A stretch of DNA of 59,005 bases, taken from assembly GCA_022563405.1 (NCBI GenBank), contig JADFNK010000008.1:1-59005 (forward strand), in the 5' to 3' direction. Each line of letters opens with the position of its first letter. Position 1 is the stretch's first letter. A model generated the notes under the pieces. It ran no database searches. It was not told the DNA's origin and saw only the letters and a program-made list of their open reading frames with translations. Both the position numbers and the translations under genes were made by a program. The stretch is from Gemmatimonadota bacterium. Its GTDB lineage: Bacteria; Gemmatimonadota; Gemmatimonadetes; Longimicrobiales; Gaopeijiaceae. Positions 27,556 to 36,194 of this stretch are shown here, piece by piece.

Positions 27556-27630
27556 GGCTCCGGGGTTTCGGACAGGCGTGCGGCTTCTCGGTCCTGCGGT
27601 CGATTCACGCCAAGGCTGTTACGCAGAGCC

Positions 27631-27658
27631 AATATACGGGATTGAGGCAGATGACCAA
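27631..27658 (-). promoter_or_regulatory. Possible sigma-70 promoter of the men operon
   Basis: On the minus strand TTGGTC (27653-27658), a 16-nt spacer and TATATT (27631-27636). The transcript would start near 27625, about 70 nt before menF. A sequence match only. Confidence 0.35.
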
Positions 27659-27818
27659 GGAGCACCCCCCGAAGAGAGTCCCTGATATATTAGTCATGCC
27701 ACCCGGGGTTCCGGGGGCCTTTCGAAGGCGGCGTCGTTGTCGAGGGGCTTGCGCCACAGCCGGCTCCGCTATTAACGAGGGGAAGTTGGATTCGGTTCTC
27801 GAGCAGTCGTTTTCTTTG

Positions 27819-27872
27819 GCGCTGGTTCTCGGGCTCGCGCTGGTTCTCGGGCTAGCGCTGGTTCTCGGCCTT
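27819..27872. repeat. 18-bp tandem repeat, three copies, upstream of the PD40 gene
   Basis: Copies GCGCTGGTTCTCGGGCTC, GCGCTGGTTCTCGGGCTA and GCGCTGGTTCTCGGCCTT start at 27819, 27837 and 27855. They end 8 nt before the GTG start of the next gene. In one frame they read as hydrophobic LALVLG repeats, but I see no support for a separate gene. The remaining gap (27556-27818) shows only the possible men promoter. Confidence 0.85.
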
Positions 27873-27880
27873 CTAGGGGC

Positions 27881-28930
27881 GTGTTGGTTATGGTCGAAAC
27901 AACCTCACCGGATAGAACCCGGGTGATCCTCTGGGTCGTGGTCCTAGCGCTTACCCTTCTCGCGCCAGTCCGTTTGGCGGGCCAGGACTCCCTTCGAACG
28001 CAGGAGCCCCAGGACACTCTCCCGGTACAGGAGCCCGAGGACACGGTCCTGGTTCAAGAGCCGGAGGACACGGTCTTCGTGCCCGTCGGACCTCCGAAGC
28101 CGGAGATCTACGTGGCTGAGCTCTCGGTCTTCGACGGCAGGCACTACCTCGGCCCTCTTCAGAAGGTCACCGACGGAACGAGCTCCTACGACAGTCAGCC
28201 GACGTTCACGCCCGACGGTCAATCGCTGCTGTACACTGCCGAATATGGTTACGGGGAGCGGGTCCAGACCGAAATCCACCGTTACTATCTCTCTTCCAGG
28301 CGCGATACCAGGATCACGCGCACCGGCGAGAGCGAGTATTCCCCCACCCCCGTCCTCGGAGATCGAGCTTTTTCGGCCATCCGCGTCGAAGCCGACTCCA
28401 CCCGGCGCCTATGGCGGTTTACGATGCAAGGGATGGACGGCGAAGCGCTGTTCCGGAATCTGGACGCCGTCGCCCACCACGCATGGGGTAATGAGTCGAC
28501 CGTGCTCCTCTACGTGTTGGGTGACCCCGCCACCGTCCGGATCGCGGACCTCACCACCGGACAGACCGAGGTGGTGGCCCAAGGCGTCGGACGCTCTCTG
28601 AACAAGATTCCCAATCGGAACGCCTGGAGCTTTGTCGAGAAGCTCTCCCCAAACCAAGCGTGGATCAGTGAAATCAACATCGGGACACGCGAAATCCGGC
28701 GCATCATCCCGACCGTCCTGGGCGGCCAGTCCCATGCCTGGACCCCAGAGGGCGTCCTGCTCATGACCAGGGGTAGCCAAATCTACCAGTGGGACTCAGA
28801 AGTGGACGAAGATTGGCGCCTGGTCGCGGATCTGGGGAATCGGTTCGTGACGGTCAGCGGCATCGCCGTGAGCCCGGACGGATCCAAGATCGCCTTCGTG
28901 GCAGACCCGATACCGGATGTCGAACCGTAG
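27881..28930 (+). CDS. Exported PD40/TolB-like beta-propeller protein, 349 aa
   Basis: GTG start; N-terminal hydrophobic segment (about 15-34) acting as signal peptide or anchor. Then a 27-bp DNA repeat (28001-28081) encodes three QEP-x-DT-x-x-V units, a low-complexity linker. The rest has PD40-type repeats (SQPTFTPDGQSLLYTAEYG, AVSPDGSKIAFVAD), as in TolB-like propellers. It is shorter than a full propeller enzyme and has no catalytic motif. Perhaps a periplasmic sensor or binding protein. Confidence 0.7.
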   Translation: MLVMVETTSPDRTRVILWVVVLALTLLAPVRLAGQDSLRTQEPQDTLPVQEPEDTVLVQEPEDTVFVPVGPPKPEIYVAELSVFDGRHYLGPLQKVTDGTSSYDSQPTFTPDGQSLLYTAEYGYGERVQTEIHRYYLSSRRDTRITRTGESEYSPTPVLGDRAFSAIRVEADSTRRLWRFTMQGMDGEALFRNLDAVAHHAWGNESTVLLYVLGDPATVRIADLTTGQTEVVAQGVGRSLNKIPNRNAWSFVEKLSPNQAWISEINIGTREIRRIIPTVLGGQSHAWTPEGVLLMTRGSQIYQWDSEVDEDWRLVADLGNRFVTVSGIAVSPDGSKIAFVADPIPDVEP

Positions 28931-29077
28931 CAGGCAGGGGTGAATTTATCGCGGGGTAGGTCGGAACGGTAACTGGACCGCAGCCGTAACTGTGGTTGGC
29001 CCCTTGTCTCCGGAGCACGAAGACCGCATATCGCTCAACAGAGGTGAGTTGGTACCACTCTCTGAGAGGACAGGACA

Positions 29078-29977
29078 ATGACGCAGATGCAACCCAATCC
29101 TGGTGTACGGCGATTGTTCGCCGCTTTGGTAGTGGGCGTGGCTTGCACCATGCCTACGCACATTCTTGCACAATCAGTCACCCCGCAGCACCAGGACGTG
29201 GTGTACGCGACGGTGGACGGCAAGGATCTCGCGCTGGACATCTATATGCCGGCCGGGGTTGAGTCGCCTCCTCTGCTGATTTGGGTGCACGGCGGGGCTT
29301 GGAGCCGGGGCAGCAAGGCGCAGGTCCGCCTCGAGTTCGTCGAGGCCGGTATCGCCACGGCGAGCCTCGATTTTCGGCAGTCCACCGACGCCCAGTTTCC
29401 GGCGGCGGTCCATGACATCAAAGCGGCCATCCGGTTCCTTCGGGCCAACGCGTCCGTCTACGGATACCGCACGGACCGAATCGCCATCAGTGGGAACTCG
29501 TCCGGCGGCCACTTGGCGGCGCTCGTCGGAGTCAGCAATGGGCATCCGTCGTTAGAGGGTGCCGTGGGTGACCATCCGAACGAATCCTCCGACGTTCAGG
29601 CGATCATATCCTACTACGGCGCCTCCAACCTCACGACGATCTTGGCGCAATCGACCCCGTTCGGCCTCGGGGTGCGGGAGCCTGCACTGACGCGACTCCT
29701 GGGTGCGCTACCCGACGAGGTAAAGGATCTGGCTGAGCTTGCCAGTCCGGTTTTCCAAGTCGACCGCAGCGACCCGCCGCTCCTCCTTCTGCATGGGGAT
29801 CAAGACCCGCAGATGCCCATCAACCAAGCACACGAGCTGGTGGGTGCGTACAAGCAACTTGGGCTCGACGTCACGTTCGACGTCGTCCACGGGTCGGCAC
29901 ATGGAGGCCGCGCGTTCCACCGCGATGAGCATCTCACGAGTGCCTTGGAGTTCTTGTCTCGGACGATCGGTAACTAG
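29078..29977 (+). CDS. Secreted alpha/beta hydrolase (esterase), 299 aa
   Basis: Signal peptide 1-31 (ends ILAQS). HGGAW near residue 71 is the oxyanion motif of the HGG-type (hormone-sensitive-lipase/BD-FAE-like) esterases. The nucleophile is the Ser in GNSSGG near residue 147, the acid is Asp in GDQDPQMP near 250, and the His is in HGSAHGG near 280, so the triad looks complete. ATG with GAGAGGACAGGA upstream. The stop region is duplicated (29965-30009). Confidence 0.85.
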   Translation: MTQMQPNPGVRRLFAALVVGVACTMPTHILAQSVTPQHQDVVYATVDGKDLALDIYMPAGVESPPLLIWVHGGAWSRGSKAQVRLEFVEAGIATASLDFRQSTDAQFPAAVHDIKAAIRFLRANASVYGYRTDRIAISGNSSGGHLAALVGVSNGHPSLEGAVGDHPNESSDVQAIISYYGASNLTTILAQSTPFGLGVREPALTRLLGALPDEVKDLAELASPVFQVDRSDPPLLLLHGDQDPQMPINQAHELVGAYKQLGLDVTFDVVHGSAHGGRAFHRDEHLTSALEFLSRTIGN

Positions 29978-30009
29978 CACGAAGATCCGATCGGTCACTA
30001 GCCCGAAGA
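29965..30009. repeat. 21-bp direct repeat including the esterase stop codon
   Basis: 29965-29985 and 29989-30009 differ at two positions (period 24 bp). The core GATCGGT-ACTAG contains the TAG stop in the first copy. Confidence 0.85.
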
Positions 30010-30064
30010 AAGGGAGCGCCCACGGCACCATAAGGACCCGTCGTCACCTCACCGGAGGAGGATC

Positions 30065-30856
30065 ATGCGATTCGCGCTCGTGATTTTCGTCATCGGGGGT
30101 CTGCCGGCCGTCGGCTTGGCCCAGGCACCGGAATCGGTGTTCCTCGAAGACCTCACCTGGACCGAGGTGCGCGACGCGCTGGCCGCAGGTGTTACGACGG
30201 TGATCATCCCGACCGGCGGGACCGAGCAGAACGGGCCCCACATGGTGCTGGGTAAACACAACTACCTGGTCCGCTACAAGGCAGGAGAGGTCGCTCGGCG
30301 TCTGGGAAACGCGCTGGTGGCCCCGGTCATGGCGTACGTACCGGAGGGGAACGTCGACCCACCGTCGGGGCACATGCGTTTCCCAGGCACGATCACGACA
30401 CCGCCGGAGGTATTCGAGCAGGTGCTGGAGTACGCGGCCCGAAGCTTCAAACAGCACGGGTTCCTGGACATCGCGCTGCTCGGCGACAGCGGGGGTAATC
30501 AGGCCTCGCAGGCCAACGTAGCCGAGCAACTGAACCGGGAGTGGGCCGCCACGCCGGTCCGCGTGCATCACCTGACGGACTACTATCCCGGTCCCGGCGA
30601 CGCGTGGCTGGTCACGCAGGGCGAGCTCGAGGAGGACGTCGGCTCCCACGCCGGCATGCATGACACCGCGAGCCTCATGTTCCTCAACCCGGCCATGCTG
30701 CGGCTCGACAAGTTGGCCCCAGGCTCACGCGGCGACGGCAGCGGTGTGGTCGGCAACCCCGCCCGCTCGACGGCTGCCTATGGTGAGCAGATCCTGCAGA
30801 TGCAGATCGACGCCGCCGTTCGCCAGATACGCACACTTCGCGAACGCGGCCGATAA
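30065..30856 (+). CDS. Secreted creatininase-family amidohydrolase, 263 aa
   Basis: Signal peptide 1-19 (ends GLAQ). The creatininase-family (PF02633) zinc motif is seen as IPTGGTEQNGPHMVLGKHN (Glu and His ligands) and later LLGDSGGNQ in place of the usual GHGGN, and EDVGSHAGMHDTASLM with a conserved Asp/His. ATG with GGAGGAGG upstream. Substrate unknown; export is unusual for this family, which mostly acts in the cytoplasm. Confidence 0.82.
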   Translation: MRFALVIFVIGGLPAVGLAQAPESVFLEDLTWTEVRDALAAGVTTVIIPTGGTEQNGPHMVLGKHNYLVRYKAGEVARRLGNALVAPVMAYVPEGNVDPPSGHMRFPGTITTPPEVFEQVLEYAARSFKQHGFLDIALLGDSGGNQASQANVAEQLNREWAATPVRVHHLTDYYPGPGDAWLVTQGELEEDVGSHAGMHDTASLMFLNPAMLRLDKLAPGSRGDGSGVVGNPARSTAAYGEQILQMQIDAAVRQIRTLRERGR

Positions 30857-30862
30857 CACACC

Positions 30863-31333
30863 TCAGGAGTAGGGCATCGGGGCCTGCTTGCCGATCAGTC
30901 GCGCGTAGACTGCCAACGATCCGCGATGGTGAGCCGTGTGATCCACGATCCCGGACACGACTGCGAGTCGCGGTGCGCCTTCCATGATCCGCGTGTCGGG
31001 AATCATCTCGAAGAGGATCTGATCCGAAGCCTTACCCACTACCGCCTTGGCGTTGACGAAGGCCCGGTTCAGCCATTCGATAGCCTCTTGAAGTGATGTG
31101 ACTGCCTTCGCCTTGGCGATCGAGGCTTCGAACTCCATGTCCCAGCCGCCACCAAACGCTCCCTCGATGAACCAGTCGATGGAGTCGGCCGCGTGAGCGA
31201 CGTGGCCGGCGACCGTATAGAGCTCCGGATACGGGGCGAACCCGGCGTCGTCCGGTTCGAAGATGGACAAGGTGGTCATGAAAAACTTCTGAGTCGATTC
31301 CAGTTCTTTGACGAGTCCTTCTGAAACAGCCAT
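30863..31333 (-). CDS. DinB-family protein, 156 aa
   Basis: Four-helix DinB/YfiT-like fold. The three potential metal histidines are seen in GHVAHAADS and HTAHHRGSLAVY. Members include thiol-dependent transferases, but the function is not predictable here. ATG with GGAGGAG upstream. Its stop converges on the creatininase gene, 6 nt apart. Confidence 0.78.
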   Translation of the reverse strand: MAVSEGLVKELESTQKFFMTTLSIFEPDDAGFAPYPELYTVAGHVAHAADSIDWFIEGAFGGGWDMEFEASIAKAKAVTSLQEAIEWLNRAFVNAKAVVGKASDQILFEMIPDTRIMEGAPRLAVVSGIVDHTAHHRGSLAVYARLIGKQAPMPYS

Positions 31334-31442
31334 GGCGACTCCTCCGGAGTTTCGGGTTTTGTTCGGTTATGGTGCCCCGATTCGGAGTGTGTGTCAAGAG
31401 GATGCCGCCACCAGTTTTGGACTCAAAGCGGGAGACTCCCGC

Positions 31443-33143
31443 TTACCTCACTTTGTCTCCCTGCTGGTCGACACCGCTCTGGTGCAGGATCATCCCGGTC
31501 ACATTTCCGGCGGCGTCCTTCGTGAAGGAGACCTGAGCATCAACCGCGCTCAGGAAGAACTCCGTCTCCGACTCGGCCAACAGGGCCAACTTCCCCTGCC
31601 CGGTAACCTGCGCGAACAGGGCGCCGCCCTCGAGCGTCACCATGACGATCAAGCCGGGCGCGAGTTCGTACTCCCCGACGTACGTGTCGAGGATTTCCTC
31701 GGCGACCTCGACCGCGATTCGCCCGCCCGTCGGATCCGGCGGGTCCGGAGCCTCCCCACTGACCTTTCGTGCCGGCTGGTTGGCGCCATTCTGATGGAAA
31801 ATCATCCCGGTCACCACTCCGGAATCGTTCTTCGTGAAAGAGATCTGAGCATCGACCGCCCTATAGAAGAACTCGGTCTCCGACTCGGCAAAGATGGGGA
31901 GCGTCCCCTGTCCGGTGACCCGCGCGAACAGGGCACCGCTCTCCAGCGTCACGAAGACGGACATCGTGGCCAAGAGCTCGTACTCCCCGACGTAAGTCTC
32001 GAGGATATCCTCGGCGACCGTGACCTCGAGTCGCTCCCCCACGGGTACGGGCGCCGGGGCGAGCGGCAACTCCGGGTTGATGAGGTGCAAACCGATGTCG
32101 TCCGCGCCGTGTCCCGAATTCGTAAGTACGACCGCTCCCACACCCTTATCCGGATCGAAGCCGATGAAGGTACGGAAGCCGGCCGTGCCTCCGTTGTGCC
32201 AGACGATCGTCTCGTCGCCGACACTCCGCACCATCCAGTTCAGGCCCACTCCCGTCTGAGCGTTCATGCTCTCCCGGACCTCGTGACTGGCGCGCATCGA
32301 GCGCTCGAGTCGCGACTCGGGCGGGCCCGTGTTGGCGGCGAGGAAAGTCAGCATGTCCCCGATGTCCGACCGAAGCGCCCCTGCGCCCGCCAGGGTCGGC
32401 AGGTCCCAGAGCGGTACGACTCCGCCCTGTGCGTCATGCCCTTCCGCCATCCAGTCCAGCATGTCGCCCTCGAGGGTGATGCCGGTCATGTTCATCCCGA
32501 GCGGTCCGAGGACCCGCTCACTTATAACGTCCTCGTAGCTCCCGCCTCCGACCCGCGCGAGCACGTGGCCGAGCAATCCCACCGCGAGGTTAGAGTATTC
32601 GAACTCCGAGCCGATGTCGCGCCGCAACTCGTGGCCGGAGAGAAACGCGTACATCTGCTCGACTGTGTAGTCCGCATAAGGATTCGCCGGATTCGCCGGC
32701 GACATGTTGTCGGGAAGTCTCGGTAGCGCCGAGTGATGCGTGGACAGGTCGAGCAACGTGATCTCCCGACCGCCCCGAGAGGGCATGGTGACCTCGTCGG
32801 GCAGGTAGTCGGAGACCGGATCGGAGAGCGAGACCTCTCCGCGGGCGACCATGTCCGCCAGCAGCGTCGCCGTAAACACCTTCGTGATCGAGCCGATCTC
32901 GAAGAGCGATTTCGGACCCAGGGCTCGCGCGTTCGGACCGGCGTCACCATACGCGACGATACGTGTCGAGCCGTCGGCTTCCATGATGCCGATCACGATG
33001 CCGACTGCCCGGTCCTCTTCCACGCGGGACCGAATCAGCGCGGTGAGATCCTGGTCGGACGGGAAGTGCTGGGCTCCGGCAGCGCCTGGAAGCAGGAGTG
33101 CGAGCGTGCAGAAAACGAGGGTGACACGGATTCGCACGTTCAT
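31443..33143 (-). CDS. Secreted serine hydrolase (class C beta-lactamase/AmpC-like fold), 566 aa
   Basis: ATG with GGGAG upstream and signal peptide 1-24 (ends AGAQ). The catalytic domain (25-360) has SITK (residues 85-88, SxxK), YSN (YxN) and HNGGTAG in place of KTG, the pattern of beta-lactamase-like esterases and D-aminopeptidases rather than true beta-lactamases. Two C-terminal domains of about 90 residues follow (372-460 and 476-566); they are about two-thirds identical to each other by hand alignment, so the domain was duplicated. Starting further upstream would destroy the signal peptide. Confidence 0.85.
   Translation of the reverse strand: MNVRIRVTLVFCTLALLLPGAAGAQHFPSDQDLTALIRSRVEEDRAVGIVIGIMEADGSTRIVAYGDAGPNARALGPKSLFEIGSITKVFTATLLADMVARGEVSLSDPVSDYLPDEVTMPSRGGREITLLDLSTHHSALPRLPDNMSPANPANPYADYTVEQMYAFLSGHELRRDIGSEFEYSNLAVGLLGHVLARVGGGSYEDVISERVLGPLGMNMTGITLEGDMLDWMAEGHDAQGGVVPLWDLPTLAGAGALRSDIGDMLTFLAANTGPPESRLERSMRASHEVRESMNAQTGVGLNWMVRSVGDETIVWHNGGTAGFRTFIGFDPDKGVGAVVLTNSGHGADDIGLHLINPELPLAPAPVPVGERLEVTVAEDILETYVGEYELLATMSVFVTLESGALFARVTGQGTLPIFAESETEFFYRAVDAQISFTKNDSGVVTGMIFHQNGANQPARKVSGEAPDPPDPTGGRIAVEVAEEILDTYVGEYELAPGLIVMVTLEGGALFAQVTGQGKLALLAESETEFFLSAVDAQVSFTKDAAGNVTGMILHQSGVDQQGDKVR
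31446..32030 (-). repeat. Tandem domain duplication within the serine hydrolase gene
   Basis: The DNA for residues 372-460 (31764-32030) and 476-566 (31446-31718) encodes two copies of the same beta-rich domain, both starting around E-(D/E)-IL-(E/D)-TYVGEYEL and both containing VTGQG, AESETEFF and SFTK. A Pro-rich linker of 15 residues separates them. Confidence 0.85.
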
Positions 33144-33384
33144 GTTACGACTCCCGGCTGTAGGATCGGATCGGCACGTTGCCAATGTACACTCGAGCAT
33201 TCGGTGGGTCATTACGAATACGCGCCGGTGATCCTTACATTTAGGCGTGGACATCAGGCTCGGCCCCGACCACTTTCTCCGAAAACGCGATCGAGGACGG
33301 CGGGTCCAAGGTCGCGTGAGGTACCCGCGCCGTGTACCGTCAAGCCAGAAGAATCGACTTCATCGTCGGGACGGAGGCAATTGG

Positions 33385-34239
33385 ATGCGCCCGGTAGTGC
33401 TGTTCTTGTTGCTGCTGACAGGCTGTGCGACGGCCACAGGCCGTCAGGACAACCGCAACTTGGGGAACTGCGCATGGCGGGTGTGCGTCAGGGCATTGAA
33501 CACTGCCTCAGGCCGGGCCTATCAGGCTATCAATCGAGAACCGGTACCAGCCACGATCGTGCTGACGTTCCGATCGCCGGGGAACCTGCAACCAGGGGCC
33601 CACGTTCCAATCGAGACCGTGGTTCCGGCGGAATCGGACCTGATCCTGGTCCACATGAGAAACGTCCTTCAGGACCCGTCGATCGGCGCCGAGCTTTCGA
33701 TCGCGATCGACCTCGGGGCAAGCACGACCGAGGCGGACGTTGATTACGCTTACGCGGTCCCGTTCGGCGGCACCCGCGCACGTGAGTTGATTCAAGGGTT
33801 CGACGGGGCCGATTCGCACTTGGCCAGCATGCGCTACTCCCTGGATTTCGCGATGCCGCAGGGCACGCCAATTCTTGCGGCCCGAGCGGGAACGGTGTTC
33901 TACCTGCAGGACCGCTTTACCAGAGGCGGGCCGAACCCGGACCTCCTGGAGCGGTCCAACCTGGTGGTGGTGGCGCACAGCGACGGGACGATGGCCTCCT
34001 ATGGGCATCTCAGGCTCGGCATTCGTGTGACGGTCGGTGACACCGTGCGTGTAGGAGATTGGCTGGGGTCGAGCGGCGCGACCGGTTACGTAGGCCAACC
34101 GCATCTCCACTTCCACGTAGGTAAGCGGTTGCTGGGCGCCCCGGGGCGTACCATTCCGATCAAGCTGATAGGTCGCGACGGGCACCTCCTCAGTCTCGAG
34201 GTTGGATCCTTGATCGCACCTGGTCGGGAAGCTCGCTAG
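33385..34239 (+). CDS. M23-family peptidase lipoprotein, 284 aa
   Basis: ATG with GGAGG 8 nt upstream. The lipobox LLTGC places Cys at about residue 13, so it is a lipoprotein. The C-terminal LytM/M23 domain (about 150-270) has YSLDFAMPQGTPILAARAGTV, VVVAHSDGTMASYGHL and PHLHFHV, giving the Asp and HxH zinc ligands; the first histidine may be in SHLASMRYSLD and should be checked. Likely cell-wall hydrolase or regulator. A larger reading frame starts at 33247 but lacks support. Confidence 0.82.
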   Translation: MRPVVLFLLLLTGCATATGRQDNRNLGNCAWRVCVRALNTASGRAYQAINREPVPATIVLTFRSPGNLQPGAHVPIETVVPAESDLILVHMRNVLQDPSIGAELSIAIDLGASTTEADVDYAYAVPFGGTRARELIQGFDGADSHLASMRYSLDFAMPQGTPILAARAGTVFYLQDRFTRGGPNPDLLERSNLVVVAHSDGTMASYGHLRLGIRVTVGDTVRVGDWLGSSGATGYVGQPHLHFHVGKRLLGAPGRTIPIKLIGRDGHLLSLEVGSLIAPGREAR

Positions 34240-34385
34240 ACGACGTATTTCGGCCTGCCGTCCGAGAAGACACCTGTGCCGGGGGTCGCGCGACGCACCG
34301 GCGGACAGCATGTTGGACGCGTGAAGTAGAAGCGTGAGCGGTCAGACGCGACGCAGAACACAAACCCGACACGATAGGGGACGAC

Positions 34386-34856
34386 ATGTCGAACGCCTCC
34401 CGCAGTCTCTGGCTTGGTTTGGTAGTGGCAGCGTGTGCGCTGCCTTTGGCGGCGAAGGCTCAAGAGACAGGTGATCTCGTGGGCTCCTGGCGCCTGGACT
34501 CGTGGACCCTCGCGAACGGGATGCCACGCTGCTCCGAGGAGGAAGGTGGTGCGTCCGGCCAGATCATCTATTCGAGTGATGGACACATGTCCGCCCAACT
34601 CGGCTGCCAAGACATGGATATTGCCGACCTCAGCTCGCAAGCGGCACAAGGAGCAATCTCGAGGCGGCACTTCAGCTACTACGGACGCTACACGCTGGAT
34701 CGGTCCGCCCAGACGGTCACCCACCACGTGCTAGGCAGTTCGTCCGTGCCTTTCGTTGGGAGCGACCAGGTGCGCTCTTTTGTTTTCGAGGGACCCAATC
34801 GCCTTACGCTCTCGCCCGGAGGCGCTCAACGACTGGTTTGGCTGCGGAACCGCTGA
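34386..34856 (+). CDS. Secreted lipocalin-like protein, 156 aa
   Basis: Signal peptide 1-25 (ends AAKAQ). The mature part begins LVGSWRLDSW and has GQIIYSSDGHMSAQLG, the pattern of the Lipocalin_5 (PF13924) family. It ends in a beta strand RLVWLRNR. Ligand unknown. ATG with GGGG upstream. Confidence 0.75.
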   Translation: MSNASRSLWLGLVVAACALPLAAKAQETGDLVGSWRLDSWTLANGMPRCSEEEGGASGQIIYSSDGHMSAQLGCQDMDIADLSSQAAQGAISRRHFSYYGRYTLDRSAQTVTHHVLGSSSVPFVGSDQVRSFVFEGPNRLTLSPGGAQRLVWLRNR

Positions 34857-34898
34857 GGCCGAGCCCGCACCTACCCGAGCTTCACGGCAGTCCCTGCC

Positions 34899-35939
34899 TC
34901 AGACGTTGAACCGCACGTGCATGATGTCACCGTCGGATACGACGTACTCCTTCCCCTCCACCTGTAACCGGCCCGCGTCCTTCACGGCCTGCTCGGATCC
35001 GAGCTCCATGAAGGTCGTAAATGGAGTGACCTCCGCCCGGATGAAACCCCGCTCGAGATCGGAATGAATTCTGCCCGCCGCGGGGCGTGCGCGGGTCCCG
35101 CGCCGGATCGTCCAGGCACGTACCTCGTCTTCACCGACCGTAAAAAACGATATGAGGTTCAGGAGGCGGTACGCCGTCCGGATGAAGCGCGCCAGCGCCG
35201 GCTCACTCAGCCCCAGATCTTCCAGGAACGCGGCCTGATCCTCTGGCTCGAGCCCGGCGATCTCGGCCTCTACGCTGGCCGACAACACCAGACCGGCCGC
35301 ATCCAGCTCCTCGAGCCGATTGGCGATCCCTTCGGGCAGGGGCTTGCCGGCCTCGGACTCTTCACAATTGAGGGCCACGAGCAGTGGGCGGTCGGTGAGC
35401 AGCCCGTAGCCCCGTAGGTAGTCACGATTCAGGTCCTCTGCCGTGAGCACCCGTAACGGGCGCTCTTCTTCGAGGGTCGACTTCATCACTTCGAACGCCG
35501 CCACCTCCTGCGGCTCGGCGCGCTCCTTTTTCGCCCGCTCGAGCCTACGCTCGACGATCTCGAGATCCGCGAACAGACACTCCGTGTGGAAGGCCTCCAG
35601 ATCCCCCGCCGGGTCCGGATCCCCGTCGATCGAAGGGTTCACGAAGTCACGCAGCACCAGACAGAGCGCCTCCTGGTCACGGATCTGCTGAAGCCCACGA
35701 GGAGAGAGCCCCTTCTTCTCGGCTCCATGCTCGCCAGGAATGTCACAAAAGATCATCTCGGCGTAGGTCGTCTTCTGCGGAGAAAAAAAAGCAGACAGCT
35801 CGTCGATTCGCTCGTCCGGAACTCGTACGATTCCGAGTCGAAGTTCCCCACCGAAGCCCACGGGCACGTCCATGCCCGTCATCGTGTTGAAGACGGTGGT
35901 CTTTCCGGAGCCCGCGAACCCAACAAGTCCTATTTTCAT
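34899..35939 (-). CDS. YchF/Obg-like NTPase, divergent, 346 aa
   Basis: The P-loop is GFAGSGKTT instead of the YchF form with NVGKS; switch II is DIPGEHG; the NKxD position reads NCEE, close to YchF NxxE, which would favour ATP. The C-terminal TGS domain is clear (SFFTVGEDEVRAWTI, then AAGRIHSDLERGFIRAEV). Length and domain order match YchF (363 aa), so this is a YchF-like paralogue often called a DUF933 protein. ATG start. It diverges from the leu operon. Confidence 0.85.
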   Translation of the reverse strand: MKIGLVGFAGSGKTTVFNTMTGMDVPVGFGGELRLGIVRVPDERIDELSAFFSPQKTTYAEMIFCDIPGEHGAEKKGLSPRGLQQIRDQEALCLVLRDFVNPSIDGDPDPAGDLEAFHTECLFADLEIVERRLERAKKERAEPQEVAAFEVMKSTLEEERPLRVLTAEDLNRDYLRGYGLLTDRPLLVALNCEESEAGKPLPEGIANRLEELDAAGLVLSASVEAEIAGLEPEDQAAFLEDLGLSEPALARFIRTAYRLLNLISFFTVGEDEVRAWTIRRGTRARPAAGRIHSDLERGFIRAEVTPFTTFMELGSEQAVKDAGRLQVEGKEYVVSDGDIMHVRFNV

Positions 35940-36014
35940 TCATGCCCCGTGGAGTCAAGGCCAGGATTACGGCCATGTGAAACACCGGCCAAGAGTATAG
36001 CACGGGAAGGAAGC

Positions 36015-36044
36015 TTGACAGCGATAGGCTCTTTCCTCTATCTA
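36015..36044 (+). promoter_or_regulatory. Sigma-70 promoter of the leu operon
   Basis: A perfect TTGACA at 36015-36020, an 18-nt spacer and TATCTA at 36039-36044. The expected transcript start near 36051 lies just ahead of the leader peptide ribosome site at 36065. Confidence 0.6.
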
Positions 36045-36080
36045 GATCCTTACCCTTGTCTCTTAGGAGACTTTCTTTCA

Positions 36081-36194
36081 GTGAAGCACGCAGCGACCAT
36101 GTGCAGAAGCCTCTCCAGTCTTGGAAGCCTTCGACTTACGGAGCTTGCTCCTTTGTGGAGAGGGCATCGGTTTCTGGAACTCGGCACTGCCTGA
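36081..36194 (+). CDS. Leucine-rich leader peptide of the leu operon (LeuL-like), 37 aa
   Basis: GTG start at 36081 with AGGAGA at 36065-36070; an ATG at 36099 in the same frame would give 31 aa. Eight of the 31 residues after the ATG are Leu, spread before and at the switch segment (codons at 36111, 36120, 36129, 36135, 36144, 36153, 36174, 36180), plus one Trp. The stop TGA at 36192 lies 28 nt before the attenuator terminator. Function by position: a ribosome slowed by low leucyl-tRNA would change RNA folding. Confidence 0.7.
   Translation: MKHAATMCRSLSSLGSLRLTELAPLWRGHRFLELGTA

Noticed and set aside
27525-27926. Small frame with LALVLG repeats ahead of the PD40 gene
   Set aside because: The hydrophobic part is just the 18-bp repeat translated; no ribosome site, and the frame overlaps menF and the real GTG start.
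33247-33384. Longer N terminus for the M23 lipoprotein
   Set aside because: It would bury the lipobox signal; the ATG at 33385 has a good GGAGG and yields a normal lipoprotein signal.
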